Both the position numbers and the translations under genes were made by a program. Positions 36,810 through 48,102 of a stretch of 64,000 bases of DNA are shown here, one piece after another. The stretch is taken from the NCBI GenBank assembly GCA_024760905.1, contig CM045734.1, positions 36,836,064-36,900,063 on the forward strand. The letters run 5' to 3'. The first letter of the stretch is position 1; each line of letters begins with the position of its first letter. The notes below the pieces were generated by a model. That model did not search any database and was not told the origin of the DNA. It was given only the letters and a program-made list of their open reading frames with translations. Origin of the DNA: Plotosus lineatus. Taxonomy: Eukaryota; Chordata; Actinopteri; Siluriformes; Plotosidae.

Positions 36810-36935
36810 TCATAACACTGGGTAATTAATCAAGCTGTCAAAACAGAGACTGAAGGTCACATGCTGAGGTCAAAAGGTGTCACTGGGCCAATGGAGGTCA
36901 GGGTCACACCGCATTCCTCATTATCAAGTTGGGAT
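36810..36935. promoter_or_regulatory. Candidate regulatory element with clustered nuclear-receptor half-sites
   Basis: AGGTCA at 36854 and 36867, AGGTGT at 36875 (spacing two from the former), and AGGTCA-GGGTCA in tandem at 36895-36906, with TAATTAATCAAG at 36822. All five half-sites point the same way. Function inferred. Confidence 0.35.
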
Positions 36936-37106
36936 GAGAGAGGGCCCGAGCAAACAAAAGCGAAAGCAGATGGAGAAGGATGGAGGGTGAGAAGAGAAGA
37001 AAAGAGACAAAGAGGAGAGAAAAAATGACAAAGAAAAGTGAAAGAAGCTGTCAGCTGCCTGCAAATGAAGATGGGGAGCTGATTCGGTGAGGGGAGGCAG
37101 CGTAGT

Positions 37107-37110
<4 letters not shown>

Positions 37111-37169
<59 letters not shown>

Positions 37170-37172
37170 AGC

Positions 37173-37208
<36 letters not shown>

Positions 37209-37231
37209 CAGAGAGAGAGAGAGAGAGAGAG
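37111..37231. repeat. (GA)n microsatellite
   Basis: About 120 bp with GCGCAAGCGAGT and GGGACA interruptions; purine-only on the plus strand. Confidence 0.95.
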
Positions 37232-37444
37232 GAAAAAAGACAGACAAAAGGGGAGCAGGCATAAAAAAGAACAAGGGAGAAAAAAGATAACTACAAGATG
37301 TTTCTGCCATATAGACACAAAATTGGTTGGAGAGAGTGGGCCTGGCAGTGGTCTGGGAAGCCCCCTCCACCACCACCACCACCCCTCCCCCCCTAACACA
37401 CACATGCTCACACACTCGTCAGAGATGTGAGGAATCAGCGGTGG

Positions 37445-37463
37445 CAGATATGATTGTTATCTG
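37445..37463. promoter_or_regulatory. Inverted GATA motif pair
   Basis: CAGATA and TATCTG separated by seven bases form a symmetric pair of GATA-type sites in unique sequence. Confidence 0.3.
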
Positions 37464-38806
37464 CTTGTCTCCTCTCTTCTAAAAGAAACGATGAAGCACA
37501 GAGATACCTTTCACTCCGGGCTGCATATCGCCTGTTTAAACACGGACAACGCGTTCGGAAACACAGAGGTCGGTCACGTTCAATACACAAACCCCATCAG
37601 ATCACGTCTCTCTTGCTGCTGCTTTAAAAAAAAAGGAAAGAAAGAAAGACAGACAGACACGCAGCACTGCGAGCCTGATAAAACGGCCGTGTGATGATCA
37701 TTTCTGAGGTTGGGCTGATTTCGATGAAAGAAAAACAAAAGAAAACAATAATAAATAAAAATAAAAAAAGATAAAAGAACACAACTGTGGAATAAAATTC
37801 ATGGTGCATAAACTATTAAATTAGATTACTATGCACAATTTTTTTTTTTTTTTTTTTCATTTCAGCAGCCATATACACGATGTTATTGGGGTGGGGAATT
37901 ACCTGCACAGTACTTAACACTAGTTGACAAGCAACTTTGAGTGTCCGCCTGTCAAAAACCTCAAGACCTCGGCAACACGGTGCATAAATTACCCTCGTGT
38001 CAGAGCCTCCAATAAAAGTGTGACGATGAGCGAGCAAACCGAATTCGGGAACGGGAGGAAGTATAAAAAGCAGCAAAACAATTTTAAAAAGTGCATATGC
38101 GGCGCAACTCCTAATATCCCTCTCCGCGGCGTGAAATGTGAATTCTCCGTCGGTTCTCTATCAAAACATCACTCCTGAACGAGGCGCGGACCACTGCGCA
38201 AAATTAGCTGTCACCCTTTCCTCAAAATCTTTGTTAATCTCGTTTCCAGTGTTTGCGGATTTATCAGCACATGCATCAATGTCAGCTCCTTGGTTACTGA
38301 GGCGCACTACTTCACAGAAGATATAATTAAAAATGTTTGGCCGCCGAGAACAGGAATACAAGGTGGGGTAAGAAGGGTTGGGGTGGGGTGGGGAAGGGAG
38401 GCTTTGGGGGGAGATCATGAAGCGACATTGTTTTGTTGTTCACCTCAACTTCGTTTCACCACGTCGCGCAACTCAGACGTACCTGGAGTGTGTAAAGACA
38501 AACAAACAGGATGGGTTTTGCGAGCCATGACACGGCAGGTCAAGAAGGCGCAAGCGGTAATGACAAATGTTTTGCAAACGAGACGCAGAACAGACTCGAC
38601 TTTATTTAATAGCCAATAAACTTGCGGCTATCTCCCACAAGCGTTTTTGGAAACTTGGACATACTTTATTTAAGTCATCATAAAAATGTACACAGAAGAC
38701 AATGACTAAAGAGGGGAAAGAGCAAATACAAGCTAGACATCGGTTCTCAAAACACGGAAAAACAAGCAGCCACAACAAATCAACCTGAGAAATAACAGAC
38801 CAACAA

Positions 38807-38810
<4 letters not shown>

Positions 38811-38839
<29 letters not shown>
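38811..38839. repeat. (CA)n microsatellite
   Basis: Pure short tract. Confidence 0.9.
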
Positions 38840-38841
<2 letters not shown>

Positions 38842-38954
38842 TGTTGAGTGTGTCAGCTTGTGCAAGAATTTTCCTGTGATTCTTAAAGTATTTTACAGCG
38901 AAACAAAAAAAATTGAAATGGCTTTTTATTTTAAATATTGCATCGACTCAAGTA

Positions 38955-39461
38955 CACGGATCCCTCGCTACTTCACGCTTCAATTCATGCGGCTTAAGTG
39001 CATCACGCTTTTTTTTTTTTTAATATTCATCAATTTAAAAAATAAGGAAAGTAGGGAAGAATAGGGGAAAAGTTAAGGAAAATGCCATAAAAACAAGGCC
39101 AATTATGCAAAAAAAAAAAAAAAAAAGAAACCAAAAAAACAATGAACACAAAACAAGTTACATTTTTGTGAAGTGCGCATCTGAGTACGTGCACGTGCAT
39201 GTGCGTGCGTGTGTGCGCGCGCGCACGCGTCTATATGTGTGTGCATTTATATCGTATTTACATCTCATGCATTATTTTTGAATGTTTAATCGTTATTTAA
39301 GCATTTATAGCATTGAATATGTATTTATTGATATTATATACACATATACATGAACGTATATGTCAGTGTGAGGGGGTTGGGTGGGTGATCTTACTTTGTG
39401 GAATTCGGTGGTCGCGCGGGGATCTCGGTCCCAAATAACCACGGAAAGTGAGGGATCCCTG
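38955..39461 (+). mobile_element. Pogo-like MITE, copy 7
   Basis: CACGGATCCCTCGCTACTTC after TA, and AGTGAGGGATCCCTG before TA. The GTGCGCATCTGAG segment has expanded into alternating GTGCGTGTGTGCGCGCGCGC around 39200-39232, a likely Z-DNA-forming tract. Confidence 0.9.
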
Positions 39462-39704
39462 TATTAAGCTGATTATTTAAATTTGGACAATAATTCTCGG
39501 CTATTTACTGAAGTCAAAGTGTTTCCATTGATCAGAAAAATGCTTTCGGAACATAAAGAAAACCCGCAGCATCAGTTCGCATGCACATGGAAACCCTCTG
39601 TCATTTTTTGAAAATTTTATCTCTCAAATAAGAAAATGCATAAGAAAATATTTCAATGCGCGGCTAGTAGCTAGTATAGGGAAAAGGAGGTGTATAATAC
39701 ATGG

Positions 39705-39735
39705 GTCACGTGACGTGATGTCATTAATGACGTCA
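39705..39735. promoter_or_regulatory. Cluster of three palindromes: E-box, TCATTAATGA and CRE
   Basis: GTCACGTGAC (39705-39714), GTCATTAATGAC (39720-39731) and TGACGTCA (39728-39735) are each perfect palindromes. GTCACGTGAC recurs at 40050-40059, and GACGTCA at 40120. Could bind bHLH-ZIP and CREB/ATF factors, or belong to an unrecognised DNA element. Confidence 0.35.
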
Positions 39736-40589
39736 AGCAAATTAACAACTAATAGTATATGTGTGTTATTGAAATGTTCTCAAAACCTACAGTTTGTTAA
39801 TGGTGTACTTTACATGTCGAGACTAATGTTGCGTGTTTCGGTTATCTCATTTCATCGCCTTCCGCTAACAAGTTATTAAAATGAATTAATCGCGATATTT
39901 GCAAGACATGCGTGTGCCATATGAGAGTTCCGACGAAAAACTTGATGAATAATAGGGGAGCTCTGCTTTTAGGCGATGACTACATCGCTTTATTATTTAC
40001 AGATCTCCTAGTATTAAAGGTTATCAGGGTTTAAATCAGACCTATTCAAGTCACGTGACTGGTCAAATTGGCTCCTAACCGAAGGAACTTCCACTGCTGT
40101 AGCAGAAGCTTGCTTCCTGGACGTCATTTTGAGGTATGGTACTATAAGCTGCTCTAATTGGTTAGTTAGCACAGTAGTGTGTTGCTACTTTATCAACCAA
40201 GAATTCAGCACTCGTTTGGTCTCCAATGTCCACCCATCTCTTCTTTCTCTCCTGCGCCTGTCAATGAGACGCAAACATTAACAATTCAAAAGCTGGCCGT
40301 TTCCGACACTACTTCTGGGATTAAGCAGCTGAAATGTCCAGGAGGATGGAGCGGAGGTGGCCGGAGGACACCCCGCGGCACACGTGTCTTGCTCAGAAGG
40401 AAGAAGAATTGTTTGCATGCAAAAGAAAAAGCACCACGAGAAGACTGGGTTTGTGTGTATGTGAGGTGGGTGGATATCATTAAAGCATTCGATGAGTATA
40501 ACTACGAGTGCTTATGGTGTGTTTTGATGTGTGTTGGAGTCCATCAATGTTCTCCAACAACCCCATTATTGTGATGACCTGGCCTGAGC

Positions 40590-40790
40590 ACTGATGTCAA
40601 ACACAGCGAGTGCGCACTGCCATTACAGACAGCACTACGGAGTTACGCTGCATTAGCCCCACATGCTAGAAACAGCCTTTCATCCTCTGCGTTCGACTCG
40701 TCTTATGCCAGATTTGACGCCTCTTTTCCTGCAGAGCTAATAATCAATGCCACTTTAGGTCAGCTCTGTACTGAGCCTCTGACCAAACAC
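40590..40790. promoter_or_regulatory. Candidate conserved noncoding element
   Basis: Unique block with CCATTACAGACAGCAC, CGCTGCATTAGCCCC and GAGCTAATAATCAATGCC, no repeats and no frame. First of a run of such blocks up to 43.2 kb; conservation untested. Confidence 0.3.
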
Positions 40791-41269
40791 CACCCGTCTC
40801 TCTCCCTCTCTCGCTCTCTGGTCTACAAAGGCTCGTTAAAAGTTCACAGTGGCTCAGTCACTGATGTATTCATGTTTCTATATAAATAAGCTCGTTGGAG
40901 GGCAGGGCATCGAGTCGGGCAGCAGCGTTTGGCCTGTGCTTGGCTTCACTTTAATTAATTTGGGAAGCCGTACTGCAGTAGACTAGGACGCCAGGCAGAG
41001 GCCACCGTGCAAGGGCACAGTAACCCAACCTCACCCTGCCACCGTTCTCTGATGCCCTCAGATCTAGACGCTGACAGAGAAATTAACAGCAAACGAGATC
41101 CTTTGGTCTCGCTCTCTGTGACTCGCTCTGTCAGTCCACCGTCGATGAAGGAGGACAGAGCTTTAAGTGTATGTTGCTCACGCGGTGGGTCACATATTCT
41201 CTTCTTCATTAGTGAGAAAATGGACTCTCGTAAATGCTTGTTAAAATCCCTACCTACACTCCTCACTTA

Positions 41270-41440
41270 ATTCTGGCCATCCATTTGTGTCGTCTTAGCC
41301 GGCTGACAAGGCTTTACGGGAAGATTAATTGTCCTGTGTCAGGTGGCGACCAACCCCTGTCCCTCTCTCATTTCCTTTCTTCTCAACCACACATGCAATA
41401 ATGGAACCCATCTTTGTTGTAACAGTGTGATTAGTGCAGG
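41270..41440. promoter_or_regulatory. Candidate conserved noncoding element
   Basis: Unique block with GGAAGATTAATTGTCCTG, CATTTGTG and ATGCAATAATGG, and TCTTTGTTGTAAC (Sox-like). Low-repeat, balanced composition. Function inferred. Confidence 0.3.
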
Positions 41441-41559
41441 AGGGGGGGAAAAAAGGCAGTACAAGAGCGTCTTTGAATAGAGAAGTGACAAAAAGTACCA
41501 CCCTTTCTTAACTTTATATAAATAGCAAAGATTTCTTCACATGAATTAAAATGACTCGA

Positions 41560-41860
41560 CAACATGAATCAGATTTATTAATTAATCCACGATGAGCGTG
41601 AAGACCAGCTGGAATGAATAGATGATTTTTAATATAAAATCGCCGTATTTAAAGCACTATCTTCCAGAAACGACAGAGCGACGGCCTGGCTGGGAGTTGA
41701 TTGGTGTGATCCGTTATCCCTGGTCCGCCGGCCATCCCTCTTGCTTACTGGAGTGACAATAGGAAAGTGCACGTCTCACTCCTGGAGCAGGAGATAATAG
41801 CTGCCCATTACCTGGCCATTCCCAAAGCTCAGAGCTTGCTAAATCAGCCGGACTCGCACC
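41560..41860. promoter_or_regulatory. Candidate conserved noncoding element
   Basis: Unique block with TTATTAATTAATCCACG, GAGTTGATTGGTGTG, TTATCCCTGG, GTGACAATAGG (Sox-like) and GGAGATAATAGC. No coding frame. Ends at a C/(CA)n tract. Confidence 0.3.
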
Positions 41861-42094
41861 ACCATACCCCCCCCCCCCACACACACACACACACACACAC
41901 ACACCAAACACGGGAGTCACACATGAGAGTTTGATTGAGGACAAAATACCCTTCTTTTAATCTACTGGGGTTTTTTTTCTCCCTACATATTTTTTTTCCT
42001 ATTCACACCACTATTACTCAGAGGGAACCCCGAATTGCAGGCGATCCCCACCATTCCTGCCCCTCCCTTTAAGAAAAAAAAAAGAGAGAAAGGC

Positions 42095-42265
42095 CCACGG
42101 TGGCTGGCGCTCAATGAGGGGGCTAGTGTCTGACTGGGCGCTGTCTCATTAAAAATGGGCAACTGTCTAATTGTCTCGCGGACCTCTGAGAGACTAGTAT
42201 ATTATACTCATCGCAATTAACCAAACAAAAGAGTTTAACCGCCCAAGCACTGGGGATGAGGCTAA
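42095..42265. promoter_or_regulatory. Candidate conserved noncoding element
   Basis: Unique block with GGCGCTGTCTCATTAAAAATG, CTAATTGTCTCGCGG and CGCAATTAACC. Ends at a (GA)n tract. Confidence 0.3.
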
Positions 42266-42268
42266 GCC

Positions 42269-42270
<2 letters not shown>

Positions 42271-42329
<59 letters not shown>

Positions 42330-42381
42330 GGGGAGGAGAGAGAGAGAGCGAGAGCGAGAGAGAGAGAGAGAGAGAAAGAGA
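42271..42381. repeat. (GA)n microsatellite
   Basis: Two blocks separated by CATGGGGAGG, with CGAGAGCG variation in the second. Confidence 0.9.
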
Positions 42382-42879
42382 GATTGGGGTTAAATCCTCA
42401 AACAAGAGGGAAAACACGGGCAGTAAAATCTTTAAAAAAGAAAAAAAAAAGAAGAATCAGCCTTAATAGTCATTTCTGAGTGAAGACTTGAGTGACTCTG
42501 TTCACCCCAATGCTGATTGGTCAACTGCCTCTAGGGGTAAGGAGCCTGCTGTTGGGTGCCGCTCGGTTTGCCTGTGCTCATTTACGGCACACCTTTGTGT
42601 CAGACCTACGTGTTTACAGCCGGGGCCCAGGGCCCGAGTACTCGCAGCTCCTTTTCATGCTGCCTGTCTTTTAGCTGAGCCTGAAACACCCCTTAAGCCC
42701 ACTTAACTACCATTTTCCCCTCACTCTCCCAGCTCTCCTTTTGTGTTCTCCTCCATTACATCAAACGCAGGAACAAAGGCTGCAGAACAGAAACCGTGGC
42801 TGCAGAATAGACCCATCACAAATATTAATTTGAAAAGGTGTTGAAGTGCGAATCTACTTTTATGCACAAGGACAACTTG

Positions 42880-42882
<3 letters not shown>

Positions 42883-42921
<39 letters not shown>

Positions 42922-42967
42922 CCCCTTCGTCCCCCACCCCCACACCCCCACACCTCCCAGCTTGCTT

Positions 42968-42999
<32 letters not shown>
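42883..42999. repeat. Two (CT)n tracts around a C-rich linker
   Basis: (CT) at 42883-42919 and 42969-42999; the linker is CCCCCACCCCCACACCCCCAC-like, so the whole block is pyrimidine-rich. Confidence 0.9.
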
Positions 43000-43001
<2 letters not shown>

Positions 43002-43009
43002 TCAGCAGA

Positions 43010-43195
43010 GGGATTTCTTTATGGGCTGCAATGAGCTTGGTTTTCAGCTGCAAAAGGGGAGGCAAAAGGGGCTGGGAGTGCAATTATCCATAAGCAAAGG
43101 ATTGAGATTCAGCTAGGCTAAAGACTCCACACTCGCCATTATGAGGGACTGAGATGTGAGGCTGCATTCAGCTCAGCATGTCTATTAAGTCACAG
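43010..43195. promoter_or_regulatory. Candidate conserved noncoding element
   Basis: Unique block with GCAATTATCCATAAGC, TTATGGGCTGCAATG, TCAGCTGC (E-box) and GCCATTATGAGGG. It sits between (CT)n and (CA)n tracts. Confidence 0.3.
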
Positions 43196-43196
43196 T

Positions 43197-43198
<2 letters not shown>

Positions 43199-43236
<38 letters not shown>

Positions 43237-43281
43237 ACACACACACACTCACACACACACACACACACACACTCACTCCTT

Positions 43282-43344
<63 letters not shown>
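43199..43344. repeat. (CA)n microsatellite, interrupted
   Basis: About 145 bp; interruptions GACA, CTCA and CTCACTCCTTTTT. Confidence 0.95.
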
Positions 43345-43345
<1 letters not shown>

Positions 43346-44055
43346 ATATACACACAAATTTGAATCGTCAATTTTATGAACACTAGCATTTCCCTTTTAT
43401 TTATGAAAATAAGCATTTTTTTAGCTTTGCTATAACAAACAATGTCACCAAGCAAACAGTAGGCGGAGTTAACCCAAAGCACAAATAAATCACTTTTATT
43501 AAAGTAAGTGGAATTTTCACTGAACTTCCTGCTGCATATTTGTATTAAAACTTATAATATATATTCTGCTTTATTTAGTGCATGTGCTTATGTGAAAACA
43601 ATACAACAGCAAGTTTGCAAACGAAAACTCCTAATTATCGTCGCATACAAATTACACTCACAGGCACCTTGAAAAAAAAAAAAAGAAAAACACCTCCGAT
43701 TTTGCTAAATTACACACTTACTTCAAATGAATATTATATAAATATAAAAAGAAGAGACAATATTCTTTTCAGTGTAATCAGAAAGTATGAAACAGAGAAA
43801 TACAGACAGCACTTTAACAAACTGGGGGGGGGGGGGGGAGTAAACCCACTCTGCCTTAAATTATCATCCTCCACATTTTTCTGTCTGTATGTCAGGTGTC
43901 TGATGTGCGAATGGCTAAGCAGACAGTTTTAGCCTCAGTTCAGGAGAAAAAGCAGAACAGGCTCGTTTTCCTAAGGCGAGGGTGCTGCCGCATTTTGCAG
44001 GGTCATCCTGTCGGTGTCTGCTTAGCCAATCATCATTTGAAGGGTTTCTGCTGAA

Positions 44056-44057
<2 letters not shown>

Positions 44058-44106
<49 letters not shown>
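44058..44106. repeat. (CA)n microsatellite
   Basis: Followed by an A14 run. Confidence 0.95.
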
Positions 44107-44110
<4 letters not shown>

Positions 44111-44330
44111 AAAAAAAAAAGATGCATGCAATGTAGTCGACTGCACCCATCCTCTAACACTGGCTACAGGTATTTCTACTGTCTTTTAGTGCATCACGAA
44201 TTAATGTGAATAACGACAGAACCTGGATCCATATAATTTTGCATCCCTTCTGATGTGAAACGCAAAGACGCACGCGAGGATAAAAGGCATACTGAGGCGA
44301 AGTAAAACAGACCTCTGCATGCTTCTGCAG

Positions 44331-44333
<3 letters not shown>

Positions 44334-44396
<63 letters not shown>
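44334..44396. repeat. (TG)n microsatellite
   Basis: Followed by a G9 run; faces the (CA)n at 44609. Confidence 0.95.
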
Positions 44397-44397
<1 letters not shown>

Positions 44398-44607
44398 GGG
44401 GGGGGTGTCCAAGTTTTGATCATTAACAGAGCTGCCACAGCTCCGATCAAACCTTTTCCCAGCAGGCCCGTCCACAGGCTGGGGCCCCTCTGCAGGACCC
44501 GACCTCACAGCACAGCTTTCTGGGCCACCACAAAACAGCCAGCAGGGATCTTAATTTCATTCAGAACCCCTAACCATCCAGCCCCTCCGCCTCCAAACAC
44601 AGACAGA

Positions 44608-44608
<1 letters not shown>

Positions 44609-44671
<63 letters not shown>
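44609..44671. repeat. (CA)n microsatellite
   Basis: Inverted relative to the (TG)n at 44334, 212 bp away. Confidence 0.95.
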
Positions 44672-44673
<2 letters not shown>

Positions 44674-45448
44674 TACTCATAATCTGCTTACGTGGGTAGA
44701 CCACAGTGGGTTTGAGAACATTACCGGCAAGCAGCCCTTTTTTGACAGAAGACAAGAAGAAAAGAAGGCCAGTGGCCTCCAGGTGTCCGGTAATAGTCCA
44801 GAGAATTGGTTATTATTCGTCTCCGTCACACATCGAGACTTAAATATTTCACACACTATTTTTGGTCAGTGTTGGGAGACTGAGCCAGGGGTAGATGGGG
44901 AGGGGTATGACAGAGATAAAGAAACTATCATTGCCTTTGGGCTCATCAAAGACCAAGAGTGGTGCGCAAAGGAGAAAAGAAACGAAATGTCATTTTCCTT
45001 TTTCTTAAAGCTCACTCTAATTCACATCTCGGTGCCTGGACTTCACGCATCTTTATTTCAGTCTCAATTCTAAAAATAGCTTATAGCTAGTTTTCCATGA
45101 AAATTATTTTTTTCTCATTGATTTTTTTTTTTTGTTGTTGTTGGTGGGACGGTGTTCATGCACCAACAATTCTACACAAGTGTTTAAAATCGCTCTCCTC
45201 CCTGTGCAGTTCATTCAGGCAATAAAAGGCCTTGCGTATTGTTCATCAATACTAAAGATGTTTTAACGACATTTAAACGAACTTAACAGATGTGGTCCAG
45301 GGGAGATGACAATCCAATAACGTGAGCCGTGTTATCTTTCTGATGTTTAATGGGGAACTCATTTTTCTTCCACGGCCCTGTTTTGGTGAGTGGATAGCAA
45401 AAGTCTAACAAAATCACACTGGGAGCCTTTTTGCGTATTAATTCTCCG

Positions 45449-45470
45449 TATAGAGAGCGAGAAAGAGAGA

Positions 45471-45503
<33 letters not shown>

Positions 45504-45507
45504 AGAG
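45449..45507. repeat. (GA)n with a (GC)n core
   Basis: AGAGAG...GCGCGCGCGAGAG... compound tract. Confidence 0.9.
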
Positions 45508-45625
45508 TGTAAAGACGTTTTTATTTCTTTCTTCACCTTTACGTAATGAGAGGTCTGTGTGTGGTAAAAGCCGTACAGAGGAAGGGATGGAGGCTAATGC
45601 AACAGCTTACCACACAGAGGACACC

Positions 45626-45672
45626 GAAAGAAAGAAAGAAAGAAAAAAAGAAAGAAAGAAAGAAAGAAAGAA
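45626..45672. repeat. (GAAA)n microsatellite
   Basis: Tetranucleotide tract with one AAAA interruption. Confidence 0.9.
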
Positions 45673-46309
45673 CGAAGGAAGAAGGAAAACGAGAGCATTA
45701 GTCCGGCATTCCTTCCATTTAGCCCTCCATTCGAAGCAGAGACGTCATTTTCTTTCCATAGGGGTCTACGTGAATGCTCTCTAAAGCTCCTGGATCTCGC
45801 CTTGATCTGGGCAAACAGGAACGAGACCCCGGTTACTTATGCATTCATTTATCTTTTCATCACACACAGCTTAGCAGCTCTTTAGTGCTTTTACGCCCTC
45901 TGTTCCTTCCCTGTCCTCTTCAAGGGGCATCTACATAGGGTGCACGCCTAACAAGGGCTAATGGTATCGCATTTTACCACCCCATCCAGAGAGAAGGGGG
46001 AGGGAGAGAAAAGGATGGAGAAAGTGGGGAAAATAGGAAGAAAGTAAAGAAGAAAAAAAAAACAAAGCAAAAGAATGAAAGGAGAAAAAAAAAAAAAAAA
46101 AAGCTAAAGATTGTGCATGGAGGCAAATGACCATAAACACGGTCAGGCCTAAATCCTAATGAATAAAAATGAAGATCTTGTCAAATGATGAAGTGACAGG
46201 TTAATTTGTAGCGCTGCAATTCTGTGTGAACAAGCAGAGGAAGTGAGGGAGTGTGAGATCGTCAGTGGAGAGAGAAAGCTAAAGAGAAAGGGAGGGGGTA
46301 GACAAGGGG

Positions 46310-46382
46310 AGAAAGGGGGGGAGGGAGGGAGGGAGGAAGAGAGAGAGAGAGAGAGACAGAGAAAGAGAGAAAGGGAGAGTGA
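46310..46382. repeat. G/A-rich purine tract
   Basis: GGGGGGAGGGAGGGAGGG-type run leading into (GA)n and AAAGGGAGAG; almost pure purine on the plus strand. Confidence 0.85.
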
Positions 46383-46450
46383 GAGATTGCTTCCACTTCC
46401 TAAGAGAAGGCTGCCACCTATCTGCACACACAAACACAACCACAGTCAGT

Positions 46451-46453
<3 letters not shown>

Positions 46454-46533
<80 letters not shown>

Positions 46534-46541
46534 CACACACA
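46454..46541. repeat. (CT)n then (CA)n compound microsatellite
   Basis: (CT) to 46484, then (CA) with one GC interruption. Confidence 0.95.
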
Positions 46542-46820
46542 CTACATGCATACTTTTCATAGACTAGATGAAAAAACCTTGCAGAAAAAAAGGGGGGGGG
46601 GTGTGAATGGAGGAAGAGCCACCCCTGAAAACGCAAAAAAAAAAAAAAAGCAGGACTGATGATGAAAGCGGTGATATGATTAGGTGCAGACGTTTGAGTT
46701 TTGCCAGGGTAGAAAAAGAGAAAAATAGAAAGAAAAAAAAAATCCAGAAAGGCCGCACTATCAAACGTATATGCACTGCCTGGAGCGGGTGTTTGCTCCT
46801 GTGCCAGATCGTTGTGCCCA

Positions 46821-46853
46821 TACACACACACACTCACACGCTCGCGCACACAT

Positions 46854-46936
<83 letters not shown>
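46821..46936. repeat. (CA)n microsatellite
   Basis: Interrupted first part (CTCA, CGCTCGCG, CATG), pure from 46855. Confidence 0.95.
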
Positions 46937-46938
<2 letters not shown>

Positions 46939-46964
46939 GATCCACAAACTCACTCTGATAGCAG

Positions 46965-47115
46965 AGTGCACCTTCAGGGCAGGCACACGCTGCACCTTTG
47001 ATCACTGCGACGGCCAAATGGGTGCTATTTGTCTTCTTTTGTCTCTTCAGTGTCTGTGTATTAATGTACCTCTGATCATCATCCTGACCAGCTGTAACAT
47101 TTACTCATGTGAGTA
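46965..47115. promoter_or_regulatory. Candidate conserved noncoding element
   Basis: Unique block after a (CA)n tract with TTTGATCACTGCG, GTATTAATGTACC, CTGATCATCATCC and CCAGCTGTAAC. No convincing frame. Inference only. Confidence 0.25.
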
Positions 47116-47752
47116 TTTTCTCTCTCTCTTTCACACCCCTACACACACACACAGAGTTCATACAATAACTGACGGCCGCTGTATTTCAGATGCTTACAGT
47201 AACACAGTTTAAACCCCATTTATAATCTTCCTGATGTATAAAACACCTTCGCAGGATGAATTGAAACCTGCTCCATATGATGTTACGAAGTGCTTTCATC
47301 AGGATTCATTCAAACAAAATCATTGGTGTACCTTCTCCCCACGGTCTATTAGCTTCTTTAGGAATCCCTTTAACTATAAACTACATTTCCTGCTCAGTGA
47401 GCATTTATTTCACGAGCATTCTTTTAATGGCTACAATAATATTTTCTCTATTTATTAGAGCCATTTTTATTCCTGAACATTAAACACGGGGGGGGGGCAG
47501 TTAACTATAAACACTCAATGATAAATATAACTAGGTTGTGATTTTCACTACTGTAACTAAATAATAATAATAATTAAAAAATATTGCAGACCTCATGGCT
47601 ATGCTTCATGGACCTCATTTTGAGAAGCACTTAATTTTTTTGTTTGTTTGTTGAATAAGCATATCTGGAGCATATTTTGCATTTATAACTTGTTAAAACC
47701 CAAGCAATGCGACTGTAAACCTTGCTAGCATTAGCATTACATCACTACAGTA

Positions 47753-48102
47753 CAGTGGTACCTCACTTTACAAAATTAATCTTTTCCAGAAGTGGTTTCG
47801 TAACCTGCATTTTTCGCAAATTGAACCGCATTGTACATGTAAAACGCGTGATTTGTTCCAAGGCTCCCAATACCACCCCCTAAACCCTTTAAAAATGATA
47901 AAAGCATACCTTTTAAGACCTCATTCTGCTTCAATATTGTACCGATGGTAGATGGGTTTGGCCATATTCCTTTGTGATATCACTCGAGCCGTTTATTCTT
48001 CTTACTCGCACCGGAAATCGCGTGGGTTGGCCATGTCTTCTTAGCAGAGTTATAACCTGCATTTTTCGTTTGGTGAGACTTTCGTAAAGTGAGGTACCAC
48101 TG
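47753..48102 (-). mobile_element. Pogo/Tigger-like MITE, CAGTGGTACCTC family (350 bp, inverted)
   Basis: CAGTGGTACCTCACTTTACA at the left and GTGAGGTACCACTG at the right, with TA on both sides. The shared internal block (TGATAAAAGCATACCTTTT, TTCCAAGGC) is in reverse order relative to the copies at 5292 and 62538. It lacks the tandem GGCCTCCCATTGG section. Confidence 0.9.

Noticed and set aside
36924..37415. 163-codon minus-strand frame
   Set aside because: Translation of (GA)n as SLSLSL with purine-rich flanks; no conserved motif.
46418..47212. Long frames of about 200 codons on both strands
   Set aside because: Made of CVCVCV or HTHTHT repeats from (CA)n, joined by low-complexity sequence; no domain and no splice support.
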